Assembly: GCA_016712225.1 (NCBI GenBank) | Contig: JADJRL010000003.1 | Coordinates: forward strand, 1,137,001-1,201,000 | Direction of reading: 5' to 3' | DNA from: Candidatus Defluviibacterium haderslevense | Lineage (GTDB): Bacteria; Bacteroidota; Bacteroidia; Chitinophagales; Saprospiraceae | Length of the DNA: 64,000 nucleotides | Shown: one piece after another, positions 17,970 to 26,806 of the stretch | How the letters are laid out: every line of letters starts with the position of its first letter | Position numbering within the stretch: the stretch's first letter is position 1 | The notes under the pieces: model-generated | The model's input: only the letters and a program-made list of their open reading frames with translations | The model's database searches: none | Told to the model about the DNA's origin: nothing | Made by a program: the position numbers and the translations under genes

Positions 17970-19994
17970 TTATTTTTTGGAAGCTTTTCCCTTTTTGTTA
18001 AGGACTTCTTTTCGCACTTCTATAGATGTAGGTCCTTCAAGTATTTTGAATTCTGTACGTCTGTTAAATCGATGTTCATCATCTGTACAATCTTCACCAT
18101 TGGAACAATTATTCAATATAACAGTCTCTCCATACCCCTTAGCCTGAATTCTCTTACTGTCAATACCCTTATTAATGAGCCATCTACGGGCTGAATTGGC
18201 ACGACGCAAAGACAATTTTTGATTGTAGTCATCATCACCTCTTGAATCTGTATGAGACCCTAATTCAATAACCATTTCAGGATATTTTACCATAAGCTCT
18301 AGGATCGCATTAAGATCTTTCTCAGCATCAGGTAAGATTTTATCATCATCATAATTGTAATAAATATTACTGAGCCGAATGGGTTCATTAATTGTAATAA
18401 TTTCTACATCCGATTCTGGTGGCATCATTTTTAAAACAAAATCGCGATTTAGAACCTGATCTTGGGTAATACCCACAGTATTCAATTGGATTTCAGCCGG
18501 GAAATACCCATCCTTACTTACGACAATTTTGTATGCTTTATCTTTAGACAAAGAATAACTAACCTGATTTCCTTCTTGATTTGATTTAGTCTGAATATTT
18601 CCATCAGTTCCAACATTCAGCTCCACTAATTGCGCAACGATTCCCTTTAGTGATTTGTTTTTATCATCTTTTGCAAAGGCATTTAGTTCTATGACCAATT
18701 TACGTTTAGTCACACTATATATATCATCACAGCAGGTTTTTCCCTTTAAAGATTTGGATTCCGGATCTGCTCGATTAGATACCAAAAACCCTTTCTCCCC
18801 ATCTGCTGCTATCTTGTAATAGATATCATCTGTGCATGAATTATATGGAAGACCCATATTAGTAGGAACCGACCATTCAGATCCATTCCAATTGCTTACG
18901 AATATATCCAAACCCCCTATTCCAGGCCAACCCTCACTACTGAAGTACAATTTACCATCTACGTAATAAGGTGTAAATTCATCAGCGGCAGTATTGATAG
19001 AGCCCGCATTAATAGGTGCACTATATTCTGTCTCACTCATTTTATTGGCATAATATATATCAAATCCACCTTTACCTCCGGGAATATTAGATGAAAAGAA
19101 AAGTACTCTATTTCCAAATAAATCGCCTTCTACGGGATGTCTGGCCATAAATTCACCATTGACTCCAGTAACTTCCAGTGCCGGACTCCAATCTGATGCG
19201 GTTTTAGTGGATGCGAATATTTTACTTTCATCCATATGTCCTCCTTCAGATAAGGTCCTTGTAAAAAACATCATATTTCCGTCTTTTGAAAAACTTACGT
19301 TAGACGTATGATATCCCTCGCGATTAATTAGCTCTGGCATTTCTTCTGCCTTACTCCATCCTTTTCCTTCTGTATAGGTCGAGCTATACAGTTTACTAAA
19401 ATGCACCCCTCCATTCTCCTTTGTCTCTTTAGCATCAAGTGATCCAAAATAAAGTTTGCCCTCTGAATCTAATGACGGGCTGCTTTGTGATTCTGGATTG
19501 TTCACCTGATTTCCTGCATTTTTTACGACAATAGCTACATTTTCTTTCATGGTCCCCAAAAGTTCGATACCCTTTAGTTCGATTTCTGCTTGTGCTTTAA
19601 GTTCCATATTGGTACCATTGGCAATATAATTATTGAATTCTGCTGCCGCTTCAGTATATTGAGCATTCATTTTGAGTGCCTTGCCATATAAAAATCGCTC
19701 TTCGATATATTTATTAGCTTTATCTCTGGCTAATACCTGTGCAAATTTTGTTGCCGATTTACCATAATCTCTAAGTAAAAAATGAGTTCTAGCAATCTTA
19801 ACAGCAACATCTTTATCCTTAACCTCTTTATATGATTTCTCATATTGTTCAAGGGCATTATAGTATTGACCTTTCTCAATTTGCTCATCTCCGGATTTAA
19901 TGAGAGCCGCTGGTGTGTTGCCATTTGCTGGCTGAGCCCACATTGAACCCAAAAAACAAAATGAAACGAAACCGAGTAATATTATTTTTCTCAT
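17970..19994 (-). CDS. OmpA-family protein with TPR and PD40 propeller (PorE-like)
   Basis: About 674 residues from the ATG at 19994, chosen because it gives a clean signal peptide MRKIILLGFVSFCFLG ending WAQ; upstream in-frame starts at 20003 (ATG) and 20021 (TTG) are less likely. Domains: TPR-like helices (~20-120), a WD40/PD40-type beta-propeller (~155-400; for example DSEGKLYFGS, FSKDGNMMFFT, YVDGKLYFSSEGWPGIGG), a carboxypeptidase-regulatory-like beta domain (~430-530), and a C-terminal OmpA domain (~540-655) with SHTDSRGDDDYN and RRANSARRWL that binds peptidoglycan. This is the PorE-like layout linking T9SS components to the cell wall. It follows a PorP/SprF gene with a 28-base gap and ends in a strong terminator. 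Confidence 0.88.
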   Translation of the reverse strand: MRKIILLGFVSFCFLGSMWAQPANGNTPAALIKSGDEQIEKGQYYNALEQYEKSYKEVKDKDVAVKIARTHFLLRDYGKSATKFAQVLARDKANKYIEERFLYGKALKMNAQYTEAAAEFNNYIANGTNMELKAQAEIELKGIELLGTMKENVAIVVKNAGNQVNNPESQSSPSLDSEGKLYFGSLDAKETKENGGVHFSKLYSSTYTEGKGWSKAEEMPELINREGYHTSNVSFSKDGNMMFFTRTLSEGGHMDESKIFASTKTASDWSPALEVTGVNGEFMARHPVEGDLFGNRVLFFSSNIPGGKGGFDIYYANKMSETEYSAPINAGSINTAADEFTPYYVDGKLYFSSEGWPGIGGLDIFVSNWNGSEWSVPTNMGLPYNSCTDDIYYKIAADGEKGFLVSNRADPESKSLKGKTCCDDIYSVTKRKLVIELNAFAKDDKNKSLKGIVAQLVELNVGTDGNIQTKSNQEGNQVSYSLSKDKAYKIVVSKDGYFPAEIQLNTVGITQDQVLNRDFVLKMMPPESDVEIITINEPIRLSNIYYNYDDDKILPDAEKDLNAILELMVKYPEMVIELGSHTDSRGDDDYNQKLSLRRANSARRWLINKGIDSKRIQAKGYGETVILNNCSNGEDCTDDEHRFNRRTEFKILEGPTSIEVRKEVLNKKGKASKK

Positions 19995-20022
19995 GGTAAA
20001 CATACTTTTTATAACTAACAAA

Positions 20023-21045
20023 CTAGAACCTTGGACAGAATACGCGTGGTTTTGGATTTGGTTTTTTAACCACAGTGCCTATGTAACATACTCCTAATTC
20101 AAGAGCACCTACACCTTTGGGACTTTGAGCTAATTTTTGAGAACTTAGCGTTTGGTCATACCCAATTTGAACTTTTACCTTTTTGATATCAACCCCAAAC
20201 ATAACTTGTAAGGCGTCTCCAATTCGGTAACCTAATCCTGCATTAAGGCGAATGCCCTTTTCTACATTAAACAAGTAGCTTGCCATACATTGAGGCACTA
20301 TCGTATTGAAGGATTTAACATTTCTCACCCATAACATGGGTGTAAGGTCCAATTTTTCAGAATAATGGTATTGATAACCTAAGTTAGCTGTCAATAGACT
20401 TCCTAATTTATTGATGGATTGCCCACTAGATAAAGTTACTTTTGGATTATTTATCCGGGCAGCGGAAACACCTATTTTTAACTGATGCTTTCTGGCTGTT
20501 ACACTTGCCGTATAATTCAATCCTATAGAAATATCAGTATAGTTAGCTTTATCTTGTAGTTTAGCCAAATCCGCAGCACCACCTCCTGCAGTTATTAATT
20601 CCGCCTCGTTTTTCCCTAAATCTTTGTTTTTGATATTATAACCCACACCCCCATATTGGACCCCAAGAGCGAGGTCACTACCTTTTCTTAGTCCTAAATG
20701 GTAAGCACCCTGGGCAATAAAACTTCCTGAACCAAGTCCAATAACACCAGATCTATCTTGCAAAAAATTCATTCCAAATCCTACCCAATCCTTTTTTCTA
20801 AGACCCCAATTAAAGGTTGCATCCAAATAAAAATTGAGGGTACTGAAATCAGAACCAAAGCCATCTACTGAAAAAGCCTGGTCGCGATATAAACCACCGA
20901 CCCTAAATGATCCTGGAAAACCACCTACATTAGCAGGGTTTACATGTAATGGGGTAAGTTCAAATTGTGTAAAATGAATATCTTGAGCACTGAGCCCAAA
21001 AACACAAAAAAAACTAAGAATAATCGTTTGTAAAGGTAACTTCAT
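20023..21045 (-). CDS. PorP/SprF family type IX secretion membrane protein
   Basis: A 340-residue outer-membrane protein with signal peptide ending GLSAQ. It then has the family opening DIHFTQFELTPLHVNPA-N and GGLYRDQ, followed by beta-barrel strands throughout (for example WVGFGMNFLQDRSG, SDLALGVQYGGVGY, GIRLNAGLGYRIGD, LELGVCYIG). PorP/SprF proteins are T9SS accessory barrels, often working with a specific large surface protein. Gene order PorP/SprF followed by an OmpA/PorE-like gene is the usual arrangement, and the two form one operon here. The T9SS cargo genes nearby fit, but pairing with any of them is not shown. Confidence 0.9.
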   Translation of the reverse strand: MKLPLQTIILSFFCVFGLSAQDIHFTQFELTPLHVNPANVGGFPGSFRVGGLYRDQAFSVDGFGSDFSTLNFYLDATFNWGLRKKDWVGFGMNFLQDRSGVIGLGSGSFIAQGAYHLGLRKGSDLALGVQYGGVGYNIKNKDLGKNEAELITAGGGAADLAKLQDKANYTDISIGLNYTASVTARKHQLKIGVSAARINNPKVTLSSGQSINKLGSLLTANLGYQYHYSEKLDLTPMLWVRNVKSFNTIVPQCMASYLFNVEKGIRLNAGLGYRIGDALQVMFGVDIKKVKVQIGYDQTLSSQKLAQSPKGVGALELGVCYIGTVVKKPNPKPRVFCPRF

Positions 21046-21162
21046 AACTCTTTGTCTAATTAAAGGCGAAATATACAGTTTTTCTATATTAATTAGTTAC
21101 ATCTAACACCAAAATGACAATTTTAACTTTTTTGATCTAAGGTAAGATACCAATAGGATGAA

Positions 21163-21519
21163 TCAATTCTCGTCAACTTGAAGTATATGAAGGATACGAT
21201 GAACCAATGGTGCAAAAAAGATAGCTGTTATACTCAGAAAGGCAACTCCACTATACAATGCATAAAAGGAAGAAAATAATTTAGCACCATTGGATTTCAT
21301 TTCTACTACTGGTCCCATTCCTGTTAAAATCATTGCCGTCATATGGAAACTATCCAACCAACCAATATCAGCCAAATAATGATATCCAAAAATACCAATG
21401 GCAATGGATAAAGTTAACAAAATAAGAGTTAATGAAATATAGATGAATACCCTCTTAATAAATCTTGGAACGGATGCCACTTTCTCATTCTTATTTTCAA
21501 ATTTCATAGATTCATCCAT
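21163..21519 (-). CDS. Small membrane protein with pore-loop-like segment
   Basis: A 118-residue protein with a charged N-terminus and two long membrane helices (~24-47, IYISLTLILLTLSIAIGIFGYHYL; ~84-105, FYALYSGVAFLSITAIFFAPLV). Between them is a short hydrophobic stretch, HMTAMILTGMGP, that resembles the re-entrant pore helix of two-TM potassium channels, but without the TVGYG filter. The layout suggests a degenerate two-TM channel-like fold; this is inference. Start could be ATG 21519 or ATG 21507. A TAnnTTTG box at 21530-21537 would favour the second by giving it a leader. Not recognised as a named family. Confidence 0.6.
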   Translation of the reverse strand: MDESMKFENKNEKVASVPRFIKRVFIYISLTLILLTLSIAIGIFGYHYLADIGWLDSFHMTAMILTGMGPVVEMKSNGAKLFSSFYALYSGVAFLSITAIFFAPLVHRILHILQVDEN

Positions 21520-21529
21520 TTTTTAATTC

Positions 21530-21537
21530 CAAAATTA
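21530..21537 (-). promoter_or_regulatory. Probable -7 box for the pore-like gene
   Basis: Reads TAATTTTG on the minus strand, matching TAnnTTTG. Transcription would start near 21523, almost at the first ATG (21519) and 16 bases before the second (21507). No proper -33 TTG was found. Confidence 0.4.
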
Positions 21538-21638
21538 CTGTCAATTGATATATGATTTAAAGCTAATTTTTTTATATGTATATTTTAAAATAACCCTATC
21601 AAAAATTTCGTTCCGTCACGTTTTACTTTTTATTTACA

Positions 21639-22778
21639 TCAAAATATAGATCTACTACAACTAAAATCTTGCATCATTCGGTAGAAAATTAATTCCGCAG
21701 TTTGATCCCATGAAAATTGCTTTCGATGAATTCTTCCCTGTTCAATCCGCTTTTCCAAGAGGGGATCATGAATGACTTGCGACATAGCCTCTGAAATAGA
21801 AATATACTCATCCGGATTAATCAAATACGCACCAGGCCCACCTACTTCAGGTAACGAAAATCGATCGGAAACAATTACCGGAACATCACAAAACAAAGCT
21901 TCAGCTATTGGAACCCCAAATCCCTCTAAGAAAGAAGGACAAATGGCAGCTGTAGCAGCTCCGGTTATCTTCACTAGCGTTTCCGTAGCCATATAATCAC
22001 AAAAAATAATATCACTTTTGTATCTTGAACTTTCGTAAGCTTCTGAAATCTTTTCAGAATACCATGCCATTCTTCCTACTAATACTAATTTATGAGAAGT
22101 TTTGTCCTTTTGTTTAAAATGATCAAATGCACGAATAAGTTGATCCACATTTTTTCGAGGATGCATGGCACCGACAAATAAAAAATAATCTCTTCCACCG
22201 GTATAATCATCCCTTATTTTTTGTTTTTGGTCTTCATCAATTGGAACAAAGGAATCTCTACAACCATTATAGGCCACACTAACATGAGCACTATTTAAAG
22301 TGATGTGTCGAATAATGTCTTGTTTAGTTGCATTGGAAACCGCAAAAACATGACTGGCCTTATTCAGGTATTTAGGAACAAAATATTTATAAAAATGACG
22401 TGCGGCAAATTTAATTTGCTTAGGATAGTGTAGATAAGCCAAATCATGCATGACAAGATATTGTGGAGTGGTAGACCTTAGACTACAGTATCCATCTAAA
22501 CTTAAAAACATGTCAACATCCAGCTTCTTCAATAAAGCCGGGAGTCTCCATTCGAACCAAATATACCAAAGTATTGGATGTCTTGCCGGGGGTTGAAGGA
22601 CAACTGGAATAACATTACTTCCAAAAATAAATTCTTCTGAATAAGTTCGGTCAAAAATAAAAATAAACTCATGCTCCGGATGTTCTTTTGTCATCCGACG
22701 CAATACCTCAAAGGAATACCATCCAATTCCTTCAAGTTTTCCGGATAATAAAAACCGCGCATTGACTGCTATTCGCAA
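21639..22778 (-). CDS. Glycosyltransferase family 4-type (GT-B) glycosyltransferase
   Basis: A 379-residue retaining GT-B glycosyltransferase starting at TTG 22778; MRIAVNARFLLSG is the usual start of the family and no better start exists. The N-terminal acceptor domain includes KLEGIGWYS and HDLAYLHYP. The C-terminal donor domain starts at VGAMHPRKN (~197), with PSFLEGFGVPIAEA (~282) carrying the E-x7-E-type nucleotide-sugar site and VSDRFSLPEVGG after it. It transfers a sugar from a nucleotide donor to a cell-surface glycan or lipid; substrate unknown. It stands alone, divergent from the FNT transporter gene, so it is not part of a visible polysaccharide cluster. A minus-strand -7 box lies at 22808-22815. 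Confidence 0.88.
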   Translation of the reverse strand: MRIAVNARFLLSGKLEGIGWYSFEVLRRMTKEHPEHEFIFIFDRTYSEEFIFGSNVIPVVLQPPARHPILWYIWFEWRLPALLKKLDVDMFLSLDGYCSLRSTTPQYLVMHDLAYLHYPKQIKFAARHFYKYFVPKYLNKASHVFAVSNATKQDIIRHITLNSAHVSVAYNGCRDSFVPIDEDQKQKIRDDYTGGRDYFLFVGAMHPRKNVDQLIRAFDHFKQKDKTSHKLVLVGRMAWYSEKISEAYESSRYKSDIIFCDYMATETLVKITGAATAAICPSFLEGFGVPIAEALFCDVPVIVSDRFSLPEVGGPGAYLINPDEYISISEAMSQVIHDPLLEKRIEQGRIHRKQFSWDQTAELIFYRMMQDFSCSRSIF

Positions 22779-22807
22779 AATGGATATTCTTTTATAATAA
22801 TTAAACT

Positions 22808-22815
22808 CAAAATTA
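22808..22815 (-). promoter_or_regulatory. Probable -7 box for the glycosyltransferase gene
   Basis: Reads TAATTTTG on the minus strand. The predicted start of transcription near 22801 would give a leader of about 23 bases to the TTG start codon, supporting that start. Confidence 0.5.
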
Positions 22816-22928
22816 CATGATTATTCGAGCAATTGTAATAATGTTATTTTATCCAATAAAAAATAATTAAACTTTAAAATGCATATATTGCACTTAGAAA
22901 GATGACTTATTGAATTAATTTAAAGCCT

Positions 22929-23762
22929 ATGAAGGAAATTTTTGGTTTTGATGCCTTTTCTCCAGCTGAGATTGCAGAAAGAGTAGAAAACTTAGGCGTG
23001 GTCAAAGCTAGATTACCCATAATTTCTATGATCATGCTTGGTATACTCGCTGGTGCTTTTATCGGCTTGGGAGCAATGTATTCAGTAGTTATTACATCAG
23101 ATCATCTCTTGAGTTTTGGGATTAGCAGATTGCTTGGCGGTCTTGTATTTTCTTTAGGATTAGTATTAGTTGTTGTAGCTGGAGCGGAATTGTTTACTGG
23201 AAATATTCTATTGGTTATGGCATGGACTGATGGAAAAATATCCTTTAATGAAGTTCTTAAAAACTGGGTGGTGGTATGTATTTCAAACTTTATTGGAGCT
23301 TTTGGACTAGCACTTATTGTTTATTTATCGCGCCATCCACAATTGAATGATGGTAGCATCGCCGAGCAATATATTAAATTTGCATCTACTAAGTGTAATA
23401 TTTCATTTCAACAAGCTTTTTTCAGTGGCTTAATGTGCAATGTACTTGTTTGTTTAGCTGTTTGGATGGCACAGGCCGGTCGAAGTGTAATGGATAAGAT
23501 TATTGTAATTTTGTTTCCCGTAAGTGCTTTTGTTGCTGCAGGATTTGAGCACAGTATTGCCAATATGTACATCATTCCAATGGGATTATTTTTAAAATAC
23601 TTTGAATCATTTCCTGGCACTGAACTGATTTCGTGGTCAGGTTTTTTTGCAAATCTATGTCCGGTAATTTTAGGCAATTTAATTGGCGGCAGCCTTTTTG
23701 TAGCACTCATCTATCATATCATTTATGGCAGACAAAAAACTAAATTAAATGATACAAAATAA
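22929..23762 (+). CDS. Formate/nitrite transporter (FNT) family protein
   Basis: A 277-residue inner-membrane protein of the FocA/NirC fold with six membrane helices. Family signatures are visible: FSPAEIAERVENLGV at the N-terminus, GAELFTGNILLV (first half repeat), SGLMCNVLVCLAVWMA (second half) and FEHSIANMY with the central His. FNT proteins form pentameric channels for formate, nitrite, hydrosulfide or related monovalent anions; the substrate cannot be read from sequence with confidence. No formate lyase, nitrite reductase or nitrate gene is next to it. Divergent from the glycosyltransferase and upstream of the AlkB-type gene on the same strand with a 94-base gap. Confidence 0.9.
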   Translation: MKEIFGFDAFSPAEIAERVENLGVVKARLPIISMIMLGILAGAFIGLGAMYSVVITSDHLLSFGISRLLGGLVFSLGLVLVVVAGAELFTGNILLVMAWTDGKISFNEVLKNWVVVCISNFIGAFGLALIVYLSRHPQLNDGSIAEQYIKFASTKCNISFQQAFFSGLMCNVLVCLAVWMAQAGRSVMDKIIVILFPVSAFVAAGFEHSIANMYIIPMGLFLKYFESFPGTELISWSGFFANLCPVILGNLIGGSLFVALIYHIIYGRQKTKLNDTK

Positions 23763-23856
23763 TTTTAATAAAATATGACTAAAAACAAAACTTGTAATCT
23801 AAATTATGAATAGTCTAGATTCCAAATCCACTTTTAAAATGATTTAACGATCTAAT

Positions 23857-24924
23857 ATGATAAAGAAAAACTTTAAATATCTTTTAGTTTATATAACACC
23901 AATTATAATAATCACTTCCATCTATTTGGGTGGTCTGTGGTCATATCTAACTTTAGTTTATGTTTTTATAATGATTCCAACAATCGAATTATTTTTTAAA
24001 GGTACTTCGAAAAACATGAATGCATTAGATGAAGAAGTAGCTGTTAAAGATAAATTTTATGATTATATTCTTTACAGTTTAGTTCCCATTCAGTTTGGTA
24101 TCTTCATCTATTTTTTATTTCGTATTGCTGATCCGTTTCCACAATTTTATGAAAAAATAGGCATGATGATTTCATTTGGTATTTCTTGTGGTGCATTAGG
24201 CATCAACGCAGCTCATGAATTGGGTCACAGAAATACATGGTACGAACAATTCATGAGTAAAATGCTATTATCTACAAGTCAATATATGCATTTTTTCATA
24301 GAGCATAATCGGGGTCATCATAAATATGTATCTACTGAAGAAGATCCCGCTACTGGTCGATACGGTGAAACCTTATATGGATTTTTCATTCGATCCATCA
24401 GAGACAGTTGGATATCTGCTTGGAAATTAGAATACATTCGACTCCAAAAATTAAATAAACCATTTATAAGTTATTATAATGAAATGTTACAATTTCAGAT
24501 CGTCCAACTTGTCATGATCTTCAGCATAGGTTTTATTTTTGGAATACAGGTACTCCTATTTTATCTTGGAGGAGCTACTATTGGCTTCTTGCTTTTAGAA
24601 TCCATCAATTATATTGAACACTATGGCTTGAAAAGAAAAAAAATAAATGCTACTTATTATGAGCAAACACTACCTATACATTCATGGAACTCGAATCATT
24701 CTTTGGGCAGAATTTTACTTCTAGAAGTGACGAGGCATTCCGACCATCATTATTCCACACAACGGAAATACCAAACACTTCGACATTTCGATGAGAGTCC
24801 ACAATTGCCAACAGGATATCCAGGTATGATGTTATTGGCTTTTTTACCACCGCTTTGGTTTAAAGTAATGCATAAACAAATAGAAATGTATAAAACTACT
24901 GTCCATGGGACTGCTTTGGATTAA
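23857..24924 (+). CDS. alkB: AlkB-type alkane 1-monooxygenase (membrane diiron hydroxylase)
   Basis: A 355-residue integral membrane protein with about six hydrophobic helices. It carries all AlkB histidine motifs: HELGHR (~120), EHNRGHHKYV (~149), NYIEHYGL (~251) and RHSDHHYS (~293). These bind the two irons that hydroxylate the terminal carbon of n-alkanes, with electrons from rubredoxin and rubredoxin reductase. No rubredoxin gene is in the window. The final LPTGYPGMMLLAFLPPLWF region is also typical of the family. Related fatty-acid omega-hydroxylating and xylene-type enzymes share these motifs, so the chain-length range is not certain. It fits hydrocarbon or lipid use in an environmental Bacteroidota. 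Confidence 0.9.
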   Translation: MIKKNFKYLLVYITPIIIITSIYLGGLWSYLTLVYVFIMIPTIELFFKGTSKNMNALDEEVAVKDKFYDYILYSLVPIQFGIFIYFLFRIADPFPQFYEKIGMMISFGISCGALGINAAHELGHRNTWYEQFMSKMLLSTSQYMHFFIEHNRGHHKYVSTEEDPATGRYGETLYGFFIRSIRDSWISAWKLEYIRLQKLNKPFISYYNEMLQFQIVQLVMIFSIGFIFGIQVLLFYLGGATIGFLLLESINYIEHYGLKRKKINATYYEQTLPIHSWNSNHSLGRILLLEVTRHSDHHYSTQRKYQTLRHFDESPQLPTGYPGMMLLAFLPPLWFKVMHKQIEMYKTTVHGTALD

Positions 24925-24982
24925 CAGAAGAAATCAAAATGTAATCCAGAAATGAGTTTTTAAAAAATGAAAAGCTAATTTT

Positions 24983-25014
24983 TTATATTGATTTATATTG
25001 ATTTATATTCATTT
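24983..25014. repeat. 10-base tandem repeat upstream of the PqqB-like gene
   Basis: Slightly more than three copies of a 10-base unit (ATTTATATTG and close variants) in a row. The in-frame TTG at 24988 lies within this array, which argues against it as the real start of the following gene. Confidence 0.7.
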
Positions 25015-25044
25015 ACAAAAAAAATATTATTTAAAGCCCAATTC

Positions 25045-26010
25045 ATGAAAGGTTATTTTTCTATAATTCTATTATTCTCATTTGTATCATGTCATAATAA
25101 TATGAATATGAAAAAATTGAGAATGGGTCAAGGTTTAGAAATGGAAAAAGCGTATCTAATGATTCTTGGTACCGTCCAAGATGCTGGATCTCCTCACATA
25201 GCTTGTAAGAAAGATTGTTGTCGCAAACTATTTTCAAATCCTGATCCAAATAGAAAAGTAGTTTCACTTGGCCTTATTGATTCTGAACATCATAAGAAAT
25301 ACTTGATCGAGGCAACACCGGATATTGCGGTTCAAATGAAAAGACTTTCTAATCATTATAACTCATCCTCATTAGAAATTCCAGATGGCGTATTTTTAAC
25401 ACATGCACATATTGGACACTATACAGGATTGATGTATTTTGGAAAAGAAGCCATGAATGCAGATAAACTTAATGTGTATGCGATGCCTCGAATGAAAACA
25501 TTTCTTGAACAAAATGGACCTTGGAGTCAACTGGTGAATTATCAAAATATAAATATTCATCCATTGACGAATCAAGAAGAAGTTCGATTAACTCCCAATA
25601 TTTCTATCAAACCTATTTTGGTTCCTCATAGGGATGAATATTCAGAGACAGTCGCCTACTTGATTGCTGGACCATCTAAAAAAATTCTTTTTATTCCTGA
25701 TATTGATAAATGGTCGAAATGGAATCTCGATATTATTCATCTGATTACTCTGGTAGACTATGCATTCATAGATGGCACTTTTTATGATGGCAACGAATTA
25801 AAAAACAGAAGTATGTCTGAGATTCCGCATCCTTTTATTGTAGAAAGCATGGAACTATTTAAACATTTATCTCCTGTTGAAAAAAGCAAAATCTACTTTA
25901 TACATTTAAATCATACCAACCCTATCTTAATGACGAATAGCCAACAATCTAACACAATCCTTAAAAATGGATTTAATGTAGCACGTATGGGTCAAATTAT
26001 AAAATTATAA
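25045..26010 (+). CDS. PqqB-like metallo-beta-lactamase-fold lipoprotein
   Basis: About 321 residues from ATG 25045, chosen because it gives a lipoprotein leader MKGYFSIILLFSFVSC; the frame extends upstream into a simple repeat. The mature protein begins ILGTVQDAGSPH and has a cysteine cluster ACKKDCCRK, then an MBL core with THAHIGHYTGL (~118). In the canonical HxHxDH motif the Asp is Gly here, as in a PqqB-like branch. Later metal-site candidates are VPHRDE, FIPDIDKW, FIDGTF and the final HLNHTNP. PqqB itself is a hydrolase or oxygenase in PQQ synthesis, but no pqqA, C, D or E gene is present, so a PQQ role is not supported. A secreted or membrane-anchored hydrolase is the safest call. Confidence 0.8.
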   Translation: MKGYFSIILLFSFVSCHNNMNMKKLRMGQGLEMEKAYLMILGTVQDAGSPHIACKKDCCRKLFSNPDPNRKVVSLGLIDSEHHKKYLIEATPDIAVQMKRLSNHYNSSSLEIPDGVFLTHAHIGHYTGLMYFGKEAMNADKLNVYAMPRMKTFLEQNGPWSQLVNYQNINIHPLTNQEEVRLTPNISIKPILVPHRDEYSETVAYLIAGPSKKILFIPDIDKWSKWNLDIIHLITLVDYAFIDGTFYDGNELKNRSMSEIPHPFIVESMELFKHLSPVEKSKIYFIHLNHTNPILMTNSQQSNTILKNGFNVARMGQIIKL

Positions 26011-26170
26011 GCTAACTAATCAATTTGTTTAACCAAGAGAAACTATGAATTCATATTGATCTTTTGGATGAAAAAGATTATCTTTGTATATATTCCTAAT
26101 ATTTTGAATAACATTTTAAAAGGGCGAATCTCCAATTTATCATAATGATGTAAAATTAATTATTTAATTT

Positions 26171-26701
26171 ATGAATAAAATAAAAATAATTGAAAAATTA
26201 AAAGAAAATTATTCACTTTTTAGTGCTTATATCCATTCCCTATCTTCAGATGAGTATATGTTTTCATATATGGATAAATGGACTGGAGGACAACAATTGG
26301 ACCACATTTACAGAAGCACCAAACCATTAGCTCGAATATTAATATTACCAAAATTTATCTTAAAGGGGTTATTTGGTGTAGCAAATAGACCATCGAAATC
26401 ATATGAGGATTTAGTAAAAAAATATCATTCCAAATTAGCTGAAGGTGGAAGAGCTTCTGGCCCATTTGTTCCCAATACAAAAACTACTAACGAAAATTTA
26501 AAACTCCAAAATAAAATTCAATTTGTGCTTGATCAATTAATTAAAAGTATCCAAAAATATTCAGAACAGGAACTAGATCAAACAATTCTTCCTCATCCTT
26601 TACTTGGAAAAATTACACTGAGAGAAATGTTGTATTTCACCATATATCATGTTGAACATCATCATCATTTAACTAAAAACAATTTAAGCTTTCACAAATA
26701 A
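26171..26701 (+). CDS. DinB-family protein
   Basis: A 176-residue cytoplasmic four-helix-bundle protein of the DinB/YfiT type. The presumed metal ligands are QQLDHIYRS (His ~48) and the C-terminal YHVEHHHHL. Between them lie a hydrophobic helix (ILILPKFILKGLFGVA) and ITLREMLYFTIYH, typical of DinB_2 proteins. Several relatives are thiol-dependent transferases using bacillithiol or similar; the substrate of this one is unknown. It is on its own, 160 bases after the PqqB-like gene, with no clear promoter box. Confidence 0.8.
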   Translation: MNKIKIIEKLKENYSLFSAYIHSLSSDEYMFSYMDKWTGGQQLDHIYRSTKPLARILILPKFILKGLFGVANRPSKSYEDLVKKYHSKLAEGGRASGPFVPNTKTTNENLKLQNKIQFVLDQLIKSIQKYSEQELDQTILPHPLLGKITLREMLYFTIYHVEHHHHLTKNNLSFHK

Positions 26702-26806
26702 TGCCTTAGATTTTTTAGATTAACACATTTATTTTCCTTTATTTTACTACAAATAACATGATATGACAAATCCAATTTATTCTCATAAGTTAAAATCATT
26801 CAAAAA

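Noticed and set aside
17970..21045. PorP/SprF-OmpA pair as the dedicated exporter of the tandem family
   Set aside because: Proximity only; PorP/SprF partners usually carry a different sorting-domain type, and two other genes lie between.
24983..25014. Tandem repeats as a CRISPR array
   Set aside because: The only short direct repeats have a 10-base unit without spacers, and no cas gene is present; the Cas4-like domain belongs to a repair helicase-nuclease.
24988..25044. N-terminal extension of the PqqB-like protein from TTG
   Set aside because: It runs through a 10-base tandem repeat, and the downstream ATG gives a proper lipoprotein leader.
25045..26010. PQQ biosynthesis locus
   Set aside because: Only a PqqB-like fold is present, with a Gly in the metal motif and no other pqq genes.
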